Shown here in pieces: positions 36,690-46,474 of a stretch of DNA of 64,000 nucleotides; the stretch's first letter is position 1, and each line of letters begins with the position of its first letter. The notes beneath the pieces were generated by a model that was given only the letters and a program-made list of their open reading frames with translations, did no database searches and was not told the origin of the DNA. Location: contig CM065297.1 of the NCBI GenBank assembly GCA_032871835.1, positions 15,900,098 through 15,964,097 of the forward strand, given 5' to 3'. The stretch comes from Dipteronia dyeriana. Its lineage: Eukaryota > Streptophyta > Magnoliopsida > Sapindales > Sapindaceae. The translations under genes were made by a program, and so were the position numbers.

Positions 36690-39600
36690 CAGTCCGTTCA
36701 TTAAAAAGGAGTCTTTATACTGGCACGTTTGTTTGTTGTGTGCAACTGAATGACAAATGCTACACTTGTGACAGTATTTCTTGGGAACAATTCTGCTCGA
36801 CTTTTATTCACCAAAGGCGGGTTAGAACATCTCCTACTATTATGTCCTGATTGTCCACATCTTCAACATGATTGTGTGGTGGTTTTCTAATAAGATAAGG
36901 CATGTCGACCCTCTTTCGAGTGACCTGAATGTCTCTTCGACTTTGGATTAAAACCACTCGCACTGCAATATTGGATGGCACAACCACCAAAAAAAAAAGA
37001 TGGCCAACATGTATAATAGGAATCAAGTATGCATAAATAAGTGTATATATCTTATAGTAGTCCGCACACATAGATGTGAATCCAAGTTTCGCTCCCTACA
37101 ACAATGAAAATAGTGAAATTCACATTTTGGTAATATAAAGCGTAAATTGTAACCTGTCATGTACCTTGTTACTGCGAGTGCGTGAGAATATGGGAAAATA
37201 TCCATTTGGAATTTATTACATTTGTAAGTCTTTCAGGCTAAGTTAACCGTCCATTTCTTTCCTTTTAGTTTGACAAAGAATATATTCCAGTCAACTGGAT
37301 TAACAGTCATATAAACGCATTTCTCGACATTTTTCAGGATCACAATATGTGTTGTGTCGGTCAATTGATAACGCATGGACTGTGCAATGCGATGACGATC
37401 ATGAAACCACCGTTGTAGTATATTTCTAATGAACTATGTCAGTGTCAACATTGGCAATTGTCGTGCAAATTTTAGACATGAGTTTATGCATTCCGTAAAA
37501 TTTGTTGTCATCAACCTGTACCTTTTTTAGGGATAGTGTACGTGGGAACACTTGTGTGGACCAGCTGCAATTACATAATCAAATGCATCCTTGTGCAAGT
37601 TACGTAACTTCTCCATGTGTCGGTTATAATTGAATTCACTTTACGATCTAGCTGCTTTGTCCAATATGTTCGCAACATCCTTTCTTTGAAATTGCTTCTT
37701 AATATTTTCAGAAAAGTACAAAAAACATAAGGTATAGGTTACATAAGTAAACACTTTTAAAACCCCTGCTTCAATGCTTGAATGTCAATCGGAAATGAAA
37801 ACCAGATCATCTATATGACCAAGGGCACCCTTCAACAATCCAAAAACCACTCCCATGAAAGGTTGTTTTTTGAGTCACTGAACCTAAAATCAATTGGATA
37901 TATCTGTTTGTTTACATCTTGTGCAGTTACAACAAATATTGTAACCCTGAATATTCCCTTCAAATGGGTACCATCAATTGCAATCACATGATACATACAC
38001 CTCTGAAAACCTCTAAGGGAGGGCCCTAACCATATGAAAAAATAGTGAAGTTCACCATCGTCTGTGTACTATAAGTCAGTGATTGTCCCAGGTTTTTTTT
38101 ATTTCATAATATAACCAAAAGATAGCAGCAGTTGGAAACTTTCTTCATGTGTTCCATTGGTCAATGCCAATGTATAATGCAGGGCTTGATGTGCCTTAGT
38201 ATACATGATTTGGATACCATACATTGTTTTCATATCGGTAATTATGTCATTAGGATGCATGAGACGACCATTTTTTTATTGAAGTCTAGGTGCAATGACT
38301 TCTCTGATTATGACTGCACTAATTTATCGGTGGCGAAGGTGAATCTCCTCCAAGAAACAACCATTTTCGTTGGCAAAACTTTTGACTTGGAAGTAAGTCC
38401 TTTCTGGGGATGGAAACGGGTCGGGTTTAGGCTGGTTTATAAAATCCAAACCCTCACTAGTGAAAAACATTTCACACACGCCCGACCGCGAACCCCTGTA
38501 GGTAAGTGGGTTCGCGGGTGGGCATGAACTCACGGGTTATGGCTACACCCATGCCCTCACCCGTAAATCTGCCAACTAATACGGGTTCACATGTGGGTGC
38601 TTCACCTACGTGGTACCCACACCCATGAACCCGCGCTTTGTCATTTGTAAATTTCCACATGTAATCACTATTTGATACTTAATTAAATTAAATTTCCATC
38701 TCTAATTTCTTACTTGATACATTCCAAAATAATAATAACCATAAAAATGAAATGACCAAAAATAATTCAAATGTCTATGTATGTTCATATACAAGTATTT
38801 TATTTATGCGGATTCGCGGATCCAACTCGCGGGTTCATTTTTCCAACCCGCACCTGCATGCGAACCCCTCTGGTTTTTTATTAAACGGGTTCGAGTGTCC
38901 ATAGGTCATAAATTCACCATCCACACTCGACCCTACAGGGTCAAGTTCAGGCAAGTGCCTGCAGGTGCGGATCAAATTGTCATCCCTAGTCCCTTACTTC
39001 ACCACTCTTAATTTTCATGTACAGTTGTTAATGATGTAAAACAGGTGTAACGTTGTCTTATTGAACCTTTTCACCTTCCATTCACAGTTCTCCAGCATTG
39101 TAAAAAGACTAACAAGTCTCTTTAAATCCTTTTTACTCTAAAAAAATTGCTTTATAAATCATGCTTGTAGGTTCTTGCCCTACTAAGGTGTTGCTTCTAC
39201 CAATACCAAACGAGTATGAATATGATGTTCTCTTATTATCAGAATCTGATGAAGTTACATTATGCCGGACCTTGAAAGTCCCAAACATATCTAGTGCAGT
39301 GCAACTAACTCCTTGTACACGTACTCCATGGGTTTGAACTTGTACGAGCTGTTCATACACATTTTCTAGATAATCTACCTAATCATTATTTGCCTTATTA
39401 TCCATCTCAGGGTTTAGGTCATTGTTCTGGTCAAAATTTGGTTCAATGTTCTGCTCATTGTACATCTCATTGTAATGCTCACTGTACAACTCAATTCCAT
39501 AACCAAAGCAATCACTGAATTGAGGTTCAACTACATCTGCATGCTCGACCATTACCGGTGGGACAGCACATGTCTTCTCTACCTTCAGTTGCACTCCTTC

Positions 39601-40000
39601 GTGTGAACACTTGGTTATTACCGTTAAAGGATCCAAATTGTTAGGTATTTTCATGAGAAGAAATATCGTTCCCTATCATATCTCCAGTTGTCCTCTCAGT
39701 TATACTGACACATATTTGAGGGATCACCCGATCTTCCCCTAGCATAAACTGAACATCATCGTCATTTCTTATATTTGTGCGACATGTAGTGCCAGGAACG
39801 ATTGATATTGACTGTAGATCAACATTGAATTTGTTTACATCATACTTCACAATGGTATGCATGATCACCATCAATTCTTCGTAAGTCATATTTTTGAACA
39901 CATACATTCCTTGGTTATCGGATCCAATAAACCTCTGACTTCCGTCTAGTAACTGCTCACATCGACCGTTGTAAAATATTACTACTTTAACCTGATTCAT
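36690..40000 (-). pseudogene. MURA-type MULE transposase (broken)
   Basis: Transposase gene read leftward from ATG 40000. Order: PB1-like N-terminal domain (39641-40000; VKVVIFYNGRC, FKNMTYEEL); an acidic/Asn-rich linker (39379-39654); a variable segment (39133-39360); a MITE insertion at 38404-38987; the DNA-binding side (IHLRHR, DIITDMKTMYG, TKAHQAL) at 38140-38395; the catalytic DDE core, with the first Asp in HVIAIDGTHLKG near 37970 and the second in FISD near 37790; a SWIM finger near 37190, degraded because two Cys positions read Tyr (KCNKFQMDIFPYSHAL); and a C-terminal knuckle CHKCSICHSVAHN at about 36750-36800. Stops occur throughout, including TGA directly after the second catalytic Asp. 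Dead transposase. Confidence 0.75.
38404..38987. mobile_element. hAT-like MITE in the transposase gene
   Basis: 584 bp with ends CTGGGGATGG and (reverse complement) AGGGATGACA, flanked by 8-bp copies AGTCCTTT (38396-38403) and AGTCCCTT (38988-38995) with one mismatch. The interior is rich in GGGTTCGCGGGT-type motifs on both strands. It splits the MURA frame. Confidence 0.7.
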
Positions 40001-40114
40001 TATACTATCAAATTAATCATCACAAACCATTATTAAACAACCATGACTACAAAATATTTTCACAGATGTTTGAATAAGATGTAAAAAAACAAACTCGGGT
40101 TACTTTTACAAAGG

Positions 40115-40610
40115 CACAGGGTAAGGATATGTAAAAGTCTCGGTCATAACTTTAAAAGTCTCGGACACTGCTTTAAAAGGCTCGGACACTGTTTAAAACT
40201 CTCAAAAAATTATTTTAAAGGCTCGGACACTTATGCATTGACAAATCTAAAGGCTATGAAAAGACTCGAACACAACTTCACAAAGGCTCGGATTAAAAGG
40301 CTCAGACATTTTTGTAAAAGGCTCTAACACTTATGTAAAAGGCTCAGACAATTATGAAAAAGACTCGGACACTTATAAAAAAGGCTAGAACACTACTTTA
40401 AAAGGCTCGAACACTACTTCATTGATCAACCCAAAAGGCTCGGACATAACTTCACAAAGGCTCGGACAATAATTCCAAAGACTCGGACAGACCTTAGAAA
40501 GACTCGGAGATTTAAAATTCACACAACCAGCTTCAGGTTTACAAAAGACTCAGAGAACATATGAAATGGAACGAATAAAGTGTTACAAGACTCAAAGACC
40601 TTGGATGTAT
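40115..40610. repeat. Right subterminal array, AAAAGGCTCGGACA units
   Basis: About 20 copies of AAAGGCTCGGACAC-like units at 20-30 bp spacing, inverse to those at 2400-2940. They lie between the transposase start and the right terminal inverted repeat. Confidence 0.8.
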
Positions 40611-41164
40611 AGAAAAGAAGTATTTAAGATATATATTACCTTGTTGTACTGAAGAACGTCGACTTCTTTCTAAGTTGAAGAAGAAATGGTAGGCAACCTT
40701 AAACTTTTTGTTGTAGAGAATTTCATTTTTCAGACAACTTTATTGTAGAGAGAGAGATGAGTTACTGAGTTCAGTGATAAAAGTATGGAGATGGACGTAA
40801 AAAAAAATGATTATTTAAGGGCAATTTTGGTAGTTCACCATAATAGGTGTCGTTTATACATAATTTATTAAACCACTCACTTGGGTGCAAAATCAGTTAA
40901 AAAATATGACATTTCCCACTATTTCCTGACTGTATTTATTGTCTTTAATCACAATAAATACATAAACAAGACGATAAATATATATATTAACTTTCTTTTT
41001 ATAGTATTTTAACATTTTCCTTAAGTGTACAGGTTAATACTACTCATAGTTAAAATAATTGTACATAAAAAAAAAATATAAGGTTATTCTTTGGCTGCAA
41101 ATTCTCTTCAATAAATTGTTCTCAATACTGACATCAATGTTGTTGAGTTCGAAAATTAAATGGT

Positions 41165-42104
41165 ACTTTTTTGAGGTGGCATTTTAAGACTGTCACCCTT
41201 TTAATAAGTTGTGTTTAAATGACATCTAAAATGGGTTCCTTTAAAAAATAATACCTTCTTCACTATTTTGTTTTACTTTTTGTTTTTTTTTTCAAAATCC
41301 TCCATCAATGGAGGACCTCAATCAACGGAGGTGAAAACCTCTAATGGAGGTAATTTCGACCTCCATTGAAGGTCGAAATCAGCCTCTAATAGAGGTCGAA
41401 ATCGGCATCCAATGTTGAATACTATTCAACCTCCAATGAAGGTTTCAAGGAAAAAGATTTAAAAAATAGAAAATTTCGTTGTCCAGAAAGTCTAGAAAAA
41501 TTCAAAAATTACCGAAAGTCTTTAAAATTTTCATTTTAACCCAGAAAGTCTTGAAAATTACCAAAAGTCTTGAAAACTATTTGAAAAATCTCTAAAATAA
41601 CGGAAAAGTTTCAGAAATTACCTGAAAAGTCTCGGAAGCACATGAAAAGTCTCGAAAAAAATATAAAAAGTCTCGAAAAGTACATGAAAAGTCTCAGAAA
41701 AATATGCAAAGTCTCAAAAAATATATGAAAAGTCTCGAATAGATATGAAAAGTCTCGAAAATATCTGAAAGTCTATATGAAACCTGAAAAATCTCTGAAA
41801 TACCTGAAAAGTCTCGAAAATACCTAAAATGTTTCAAACTTTTCTGAGACTTATTGGACAAAAAAAAATTTAATTTTTTTCATCTTCTTCTTCATCAACC
41901 TCCAATGAAGGTCAATTTTTACCTCCATTAAAGGTCGATTTTGGCCTTCATAGAGGTCAAACAGACTTCCAACGGAGGTCGAACGACTTCGACCTCCATT
42001 GGAGATCAATTTTGACCCCCATCGGAGGTCCATTTCGACCCCCAATGGCGATCAAACGATTTCGACCTCGATCCAATGGCGAACGATTTCGACCTACAAT
42101 GGAG
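41165..42104. mobile_element. Composite MULE-like element with two repeat arrays
   Basis: The left end (41172-41250) resembles the other MULE-like ends here (GTCACCCTTTTAATAAGTTG, then GTTTAAATGACATC). The interior has short palindromes of type CGACCTCCATTGGAGGTCG at 41285-41430 and 41890-42080, and about 20 AAAAGTCTCGAAAATA units at 41500-41850. The matching right end may be at 42555-42620, inside the foldback element, so boundaries are uncertain. No coding frame. Confidence 0.45.
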
Positions 42105-42707
42105 GTATGCTTCAATAAATTTTAATGGTTTGTTTAACCCATTTCAAAAAATAAAAGTGGTTTGTTTAACCCATTTCAAAAAAATAAAAGTCACTTACAA
42201 CTTAAGATGTGGAAATAAGTGGTTTCGACACTCTTTTGATTTGGTGTTGCACGAGTAACATCACTTTATTAACTTAAGTTTTAAAAGAACCAAAGTAAAT
42301 GAACTTCCAAAAATGCTCTTATTTTGCATATATATATTTACTTCTCAATTTTTTATTATTTTATTTTATTTTTTATTCTTCATCGGCTTCTATTAATGGA
42401 GATCAGTTTAACAGACCTCTAATGGAGGTCGACCAATGGCGGTCTGTTAATGGAAGCCGATGAAGAAGATGAAAAAATAAAATCAAAAAATGAAAAACTG
42501 AGAAGTAAATAAAAAAAATGTATATGTAAGTTTGGGCAATTTTGGAAGTTCATTTATTTTGATGTCTTTAAAAATTATGTTATTAAAGCGGTGATATTCG
42601 TGCAACAAAATCAAAAGAGTGTCAAAACCCTTATTTCCATATGTGACTTTAATTTTTTTGAAATGGGTTAAACAAACCAGAAAAATTTATCGAAACATAT
42701 CTTCAGA
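42105..42707. mobile_element. 600-bp foldback MULE-like element
   Basis: The two halves are inverted copies over nearly their whole length. Shared blocks include GGTTTGTTTAACCCATTTCA; TTTGACACTCTTTTGATTT; AATGAACTTCCAAAA; TTTACTTCTCA; and TTCATCGGCTTCYATTAA, meeting at a short centre around 42415-42440 with AATGGAGGTCGACCAATGG. A 37-bp segment at 42128-42190 is also duplicated in tandem on the left arm. A transcript would fold into a long hairpin. No coding frame. Confidence 0.75.
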
Positions 42708-42892
42708 ACTATACTAACATATCAGACCCGGGCAATCATCAAGCCAATTTTTTTTTGGTGGTTGGCCATTATTATACTTTGAAAAAAAAAACACATTAGA
42801 AAACAAATGCTGTGTCAATTTAACCGTAGGGATACCGTTCTTTCTTTCTCCTAAATTAAACACTGTGGACTCAAAAATGTACTTCCAACCAA

Positions 42893-43978
42893 GGGGCCGT
42901 TTATTTTTTTTATCTTAAGTATTAAAAGATCTTATTTTTATTAAGTAAATTAATATCACATGATATTTAAGACACTCTTATTTATTTGTTTTTTTACTTG
43001 AGATTATCCCACTTAAATATTGAGTGGTTTTGATTTTACTATTCTACACTCATTTCAAGTTTTTAACAAACCATTTAATTTTGGAATACTTTATTTTTAT
43101 TTTTTAATGTATTTTCATTTTTTTAACAAACAATTATTTTTAAAAAAAAATACTTGTTTTCTTGTATAATTATTTATTATTTTATTTTATTTTCAAAAAG
43201 AAAAAATATTTGACGATGTGGATGAGAAGTCTTCTCCATTAGCGATTCGACGGAGCAGCCACAATCAGTCGGGAAGCAACTCCTCCATAAGCGACGACTC
43301 CTCCCCGATCTCTCAGTGTTGGCCTCTACCACTCGCCTCCGCAACCAATGGAGGCCCACCAACGATCCACATCCAAGCAATCGTAACTCCATTCCAATAA
43401 GGTTATCCACTCCTCAACGGTGGCGGCGACGCCCACTAAGCCTCGAATGCATTGCCTATGCCTTTCTCCATAACGAACGCAGTGTTCTTCACGACGGTCT
43501 ACTACCTCCTCTCGCGGTGTGTCGAGAAGATCTGAAATTCAACTCCTCTCCACATGGTTTCGTAGCTTCCTGCATCTATCTCCTCTCGTCGGAGGCAAGG
43601 AGGAGGCTGGCCGGTATCTTCCCGACAAATCCTAGGGAGGTTGTGCCAGCGCCGACACCTGCTTCTAGTTCACTATAGGGTTAGGTTAGTTTTAGGGTCA
43701 GGGTTAAGGTTAGATTTATTTAGGAAATTGGGGATTTTTTTGGTTTAAGGTTATTTTTGGTAATGGATTAATCATTTAAAGTTAATTGTGGAAATAACTG
43801 TAAATATTGTAATTATGACTTATTATATAAGTGAAAAGCCAAAATTTTCGGTTTTTTCTATAAGACATATATATCTTAAAATAAGATATAAATTTGGAAA
43901 ACAAACAAAATTAATCATCTTAATTTAAGTTAAAAGAGGTAATAAGACTTATCTTAAAAAAAAAAAATGAACGGCCCC
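42893..43978. mobile_element. TIR transposon with GC-rich gene-like core
   Basis: 1086 bp with ends GGGGCCGTTTATTTTTTTT and (reverse complement) GGGGCCGTTCATTTTTTTT, followed on both sides by TTAAG/ATCTTA-rich sequence. No clear TSD was found, so the superfamily is open. The AT-rich arms enclose a markedly GC-richer stretch at 43206-43680, which suggests a captured host fragment. Confidence 0.5.
43206..43678 (+). other. Candidate captured gene fragment
   Basis: The base composition is clearly higher in GC than the surrounding arms. One + frame is open from 43316 to 43678 (120 codons) but has no recognisable domain. Another frame reads FFTTVYYLLSRCVEKI near 43480-43525. The - strand frame 43177-43410 is equally open. 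I cannot say which, if any, was coding. A telomere-like TAGGGTTAGG run at 43675 is probably incidental. Confidence 0.3.
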
Positions 43979-44224
43979 TAATTGATATATCTTCTCTCAC
44001 ACATTCGGATAAATTTGTATGGTGAGATTTAAACCCCTAACACATAAACATGGAAGATGAGGTATATACCACTTGAGTTGGAGAGAGAAAAGTATATATC
44101 CGTATATAATCTCCAAAATTTGTTTAAACTATATAATAATGGAGATAACTAATTTTATTGTTTTGAAATACGACATTTATATTAAAGGAATATAATTTTT
44201 CTATCAAAGCAAGACTGATCTAGA

Positions 44225-44417
44225 TGAGCAACAGGCTTGCGGACAACCTTGCTAATTTGGTTCATGCTCTAAGTTCAGGGATTGATTTCGTTGATGATCC
44301 TCCTTGACACAAATTTTAGGTTTCTTTGAGGACGATGTTAAATGCCTAGTTTTCTTTAGTTTGTTTTCTTTTCTGGGCGTTTAGCCCCCCTTTGAAAAAA
44401 AAAATATATATATATAC
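44225..44417 (+). mobile_element. 5'-truncated LINE 3' end with TSD
   Basis: Reads SNRLADNLANLVHALSSG, then FVDDPP and TGA at 44305, the usual C-terminal end of the RNase H domain in plant L1-type LINEs. A short 3' UTR follows and then an A-rich tail (44394-44404) running into (AT)n. Flanking copies AGACTGATCTAGA (44212-44224) and AGTCTGATCTAGA (44418-44430) match at 12 of 13 bases, a target-site duplication of LINE size. Confidence 0.75.
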
Positions 44418-44430
44418 AGTCTGATCTAGA

Positions 44431-46099
44431 CCTTGATGGCTTGATATATCCAAAACCCAAATCCAATTTGTATCTTTGAAATGCAAAAATTTGGGCCTCT
44501 TATTATCAGTTGTGGCTGGTCTATTGACTATAATGTGACACTGTCAGTACACAATAGCATGAAGAGAAACAAAAGTACAAAACCACTAATAGTCATAGAC
44601 CAAAAGGCACACATGAAACTAAATAAAGAAATAAAAAAATATGAAGCCCACACGTAAACTGCAATAGATCCAACTATAATCAGAATAGTCTATCCTTTAG
44701 AAGACACTGATTTTTGTTTTTGTTTTTTTTTAGGCTATTAATACAATTAATTCATGGATTTGAAAGAGGAAAACACTACTCGAATTCACTACCCTTAATA
44801 GCCGTAGATCGGGAAAGGTTTAAAAAGGTGAAGAATACATTTTGACGGAGAAGATTATGATTGAAATTTATGTGGTAGATCATGAGAGATGGCGACCCAT
44901 CAATTAAAAAGGCTACCTAAGACAAAAAAAAAAAGACTAATTGGAAATGGCTTAGCACATGGCAGGTCCCATCTCTAGTATCTCTTGCTTTTTTTTTCAT
45001 TGTACAATCATCACATTAACTTGATCACTAAATTAGACCAACCCTAACCCATAACCTTCCTTTATGTTGGGTTCGTTTATTTTGTCTCCTAATTAATAAT
45101 ACGACAAAATTGATAATAACTGTGTTAGATATAACATGTTATTGAGTGAGACGGAACAAACTAACTGGGTCAATCAAACATACTTCAAGTGATGATTAGT
45201 CATGAATTAGTTTGAATGAAACTCCGTCATGATGTCAATCAAAAAATAAATTACCCATGACAAGAAAGGACATTCTGCCTACTATTGATTGATGCTATTG
45301 AATGATAATCCATTGATCACTCTTTCAAAATTGCACTACTTGCTTCTTTTCTCCAGGCAAGCAATATATATATGATGATTTTCCTGCCCCATACGTTGCA
45401 AGCAAAAATGCCAATCAAATCAGCATTTTTCAAATTCATAAAAAATGAAAACAAACTTTTAATTAGGCCCCCACGTCTCCCCCACCCACAAACGATAAAT
45501 GATAGAAAAAAGAAGAAAAAACACACTGTTTTTAGTCAATTTTCTCATCTATAAATTAACAGTGGGGGGAAATAATTTTCTAAGTCAAGATCGAATATGG
45601 GAAGCTGAAAATAGAGCACGTATGTAAAAATATCATAAAAAACTTACAATAATAGAAGAACATGGACCATTAAATGTTTAACATACAATAGTTTTCAAAC
45701 TTGGCCAAATTTGAAAGTTATAGTAACATTACATATATTATGAATGGTAAAAAAAGCATCTAGTGAGTGGGGTAGGATTGAATAAATTCAGGTGAAAAAA
45801 TAGAGCGAAAGTAGAGACAATATTGGTCCATACTGTATCTCATATGCCACCTGAGCTGCTGCTCTGGCCTTCCTGACACACACACAGCTTGGTGTGGTAT
45901 GGTGGCCGGTTAGTTAATTACTTACATTGTGGAAATTAGAAAAAACGTTCATTCAACGTAATAAAAAAAAATTACTTGCAATTAATGACTAGCCACCTAA
46001 TTTAGAGGAACCCCACCTAGAAAGAAAGAAAGAAAAAACAGTAATTGTAATGTGAAGAGAAGCAGTAGTACTCTTGATCATATGATGAGTCTGAAATCT
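44431..46099. other. Intergenic, upstream of RTFL gene
   Basis: AT-rich with no supported gene or transposon. This is the probable 5' regulatory region of the RTFL gene; no specific elements are assigned other than the TATA box. Confidence 0.5.
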
Positions 46100-46109
46100 T
46101 ATATAAATA
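46100..46109 (+). promoter_or_regulatory. TATA box of RTFL gene
   Basis: TATATAAATA, 138 bp before the ATG, followed by a pyrimidine-rich stretch (CTCTTTGCTCTCTTTCC) that fits a transcription start about 30 bp downstream. Confidence 0.6.
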
Positions 46110-46246
46110 CGCCAACCTCTTTGCTCTCTTTCCTATACCACTCGTATTTACTTTACTGCTTCTACAAATATACTAAGCTAGAAGCAGTATATATATATAC
46201 ACTAAGCTAGAGAAGATCAAGAAGCACTTTTGGTAGTCAAAAATTC

Positions 46247-46474
46247 ATGGCTGGTAATAAGGAAAAAAACACAAGTTTTGATATTAATGATAGTCAAAAT
46301 CATGATCATCATCAACACGACCGCCGTCATCATCATCAGAAGAACGCTTGTGACCCTTGTAGATCGTTTGGGCAGAAGTGCAGTCACTTGGTGAAGAAGC
46401 AACGAGCGAAATTCTACATCGTCCGGCGCTGCATAGCAATGCTTGTGTGCTGGCACGAGCGCGGCGACCCTTAA
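46247..46474 (+). CDS. RTFL/DVL (ROT4-like): ROTUNDIFOLIA-like/DEVIL small peptide
   Basis: An intact 75-residue, single-exon peptide of the plant RTFL/DVL family. The N-terminus (residues 1-34) is hydrophilic with a His-rich run at 19-30, as is usual for the unconserved part. The RTF domain covers residues about 41-70: [19 protein letters not shown] followed by [11 protein letters not shown]. Cys 45, 62 and 68, Trp 69 and the Arg pair 60-61 sit where the family expects them; Cys 35 and 38 form an extra pair just before. The FGQKCSH start is closest to the ROT4/RTFL16 subgroup as I remember it. Family members are plasma-membrane-associated peptides whose overexpression shortens organs by limiting cell proliferation. 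The start is the only in-frame ATG giving the full domain, with TATA at 46100. No close transposon disrupts it; confidence is high for family, moderate for subgroup. Confidence 0.9.
   Translation: MAGNKEKNTSFDINDSQNHDHHQHDRRHHHQKNACDPCRSFGQKCSHLVKKQRAKFYIVRRCIAMLVCWHERGDP

Larger units (their letters stand above)
1966..40926. mobile_element. Large Kaonashi-type MULE with nested retrotransposons
   Basis: This outer element holds a DUF1985/Ulp1-like gene on + and a MURA-type transposase gene on -, converging near 36.6 kb. About 8.2 kb is its own sequence (to 5520 and from 36254); the remaining 30.7 kb is inserted LTR retrotransposons. The left end (about 1975-2070) and right end (about 40810-40926) are diverged inverted copies sharing GACACC, ATT and GGTGA blocks and the CAAAAWT/WTTTTG segment. 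Candidate 9-bp flanks ACCATTTCC (1966-1974) and ACTATTTCC (40918-40926) differ at one base, but this similarity extends further, so they may be element tips and not TSDs. MULEs carrying DUF1985 plus Ulp1-like protease genes are an established plant class. This copy is defective: both genes are split and carry stops. Confidence 0.7.

Noticed and set aside
43675..43710. TAGGGTTAGGTTAG run as interstitial telomere
   Set aside because: Only a few imperfect units, not a tandem array of TTTAGGG.
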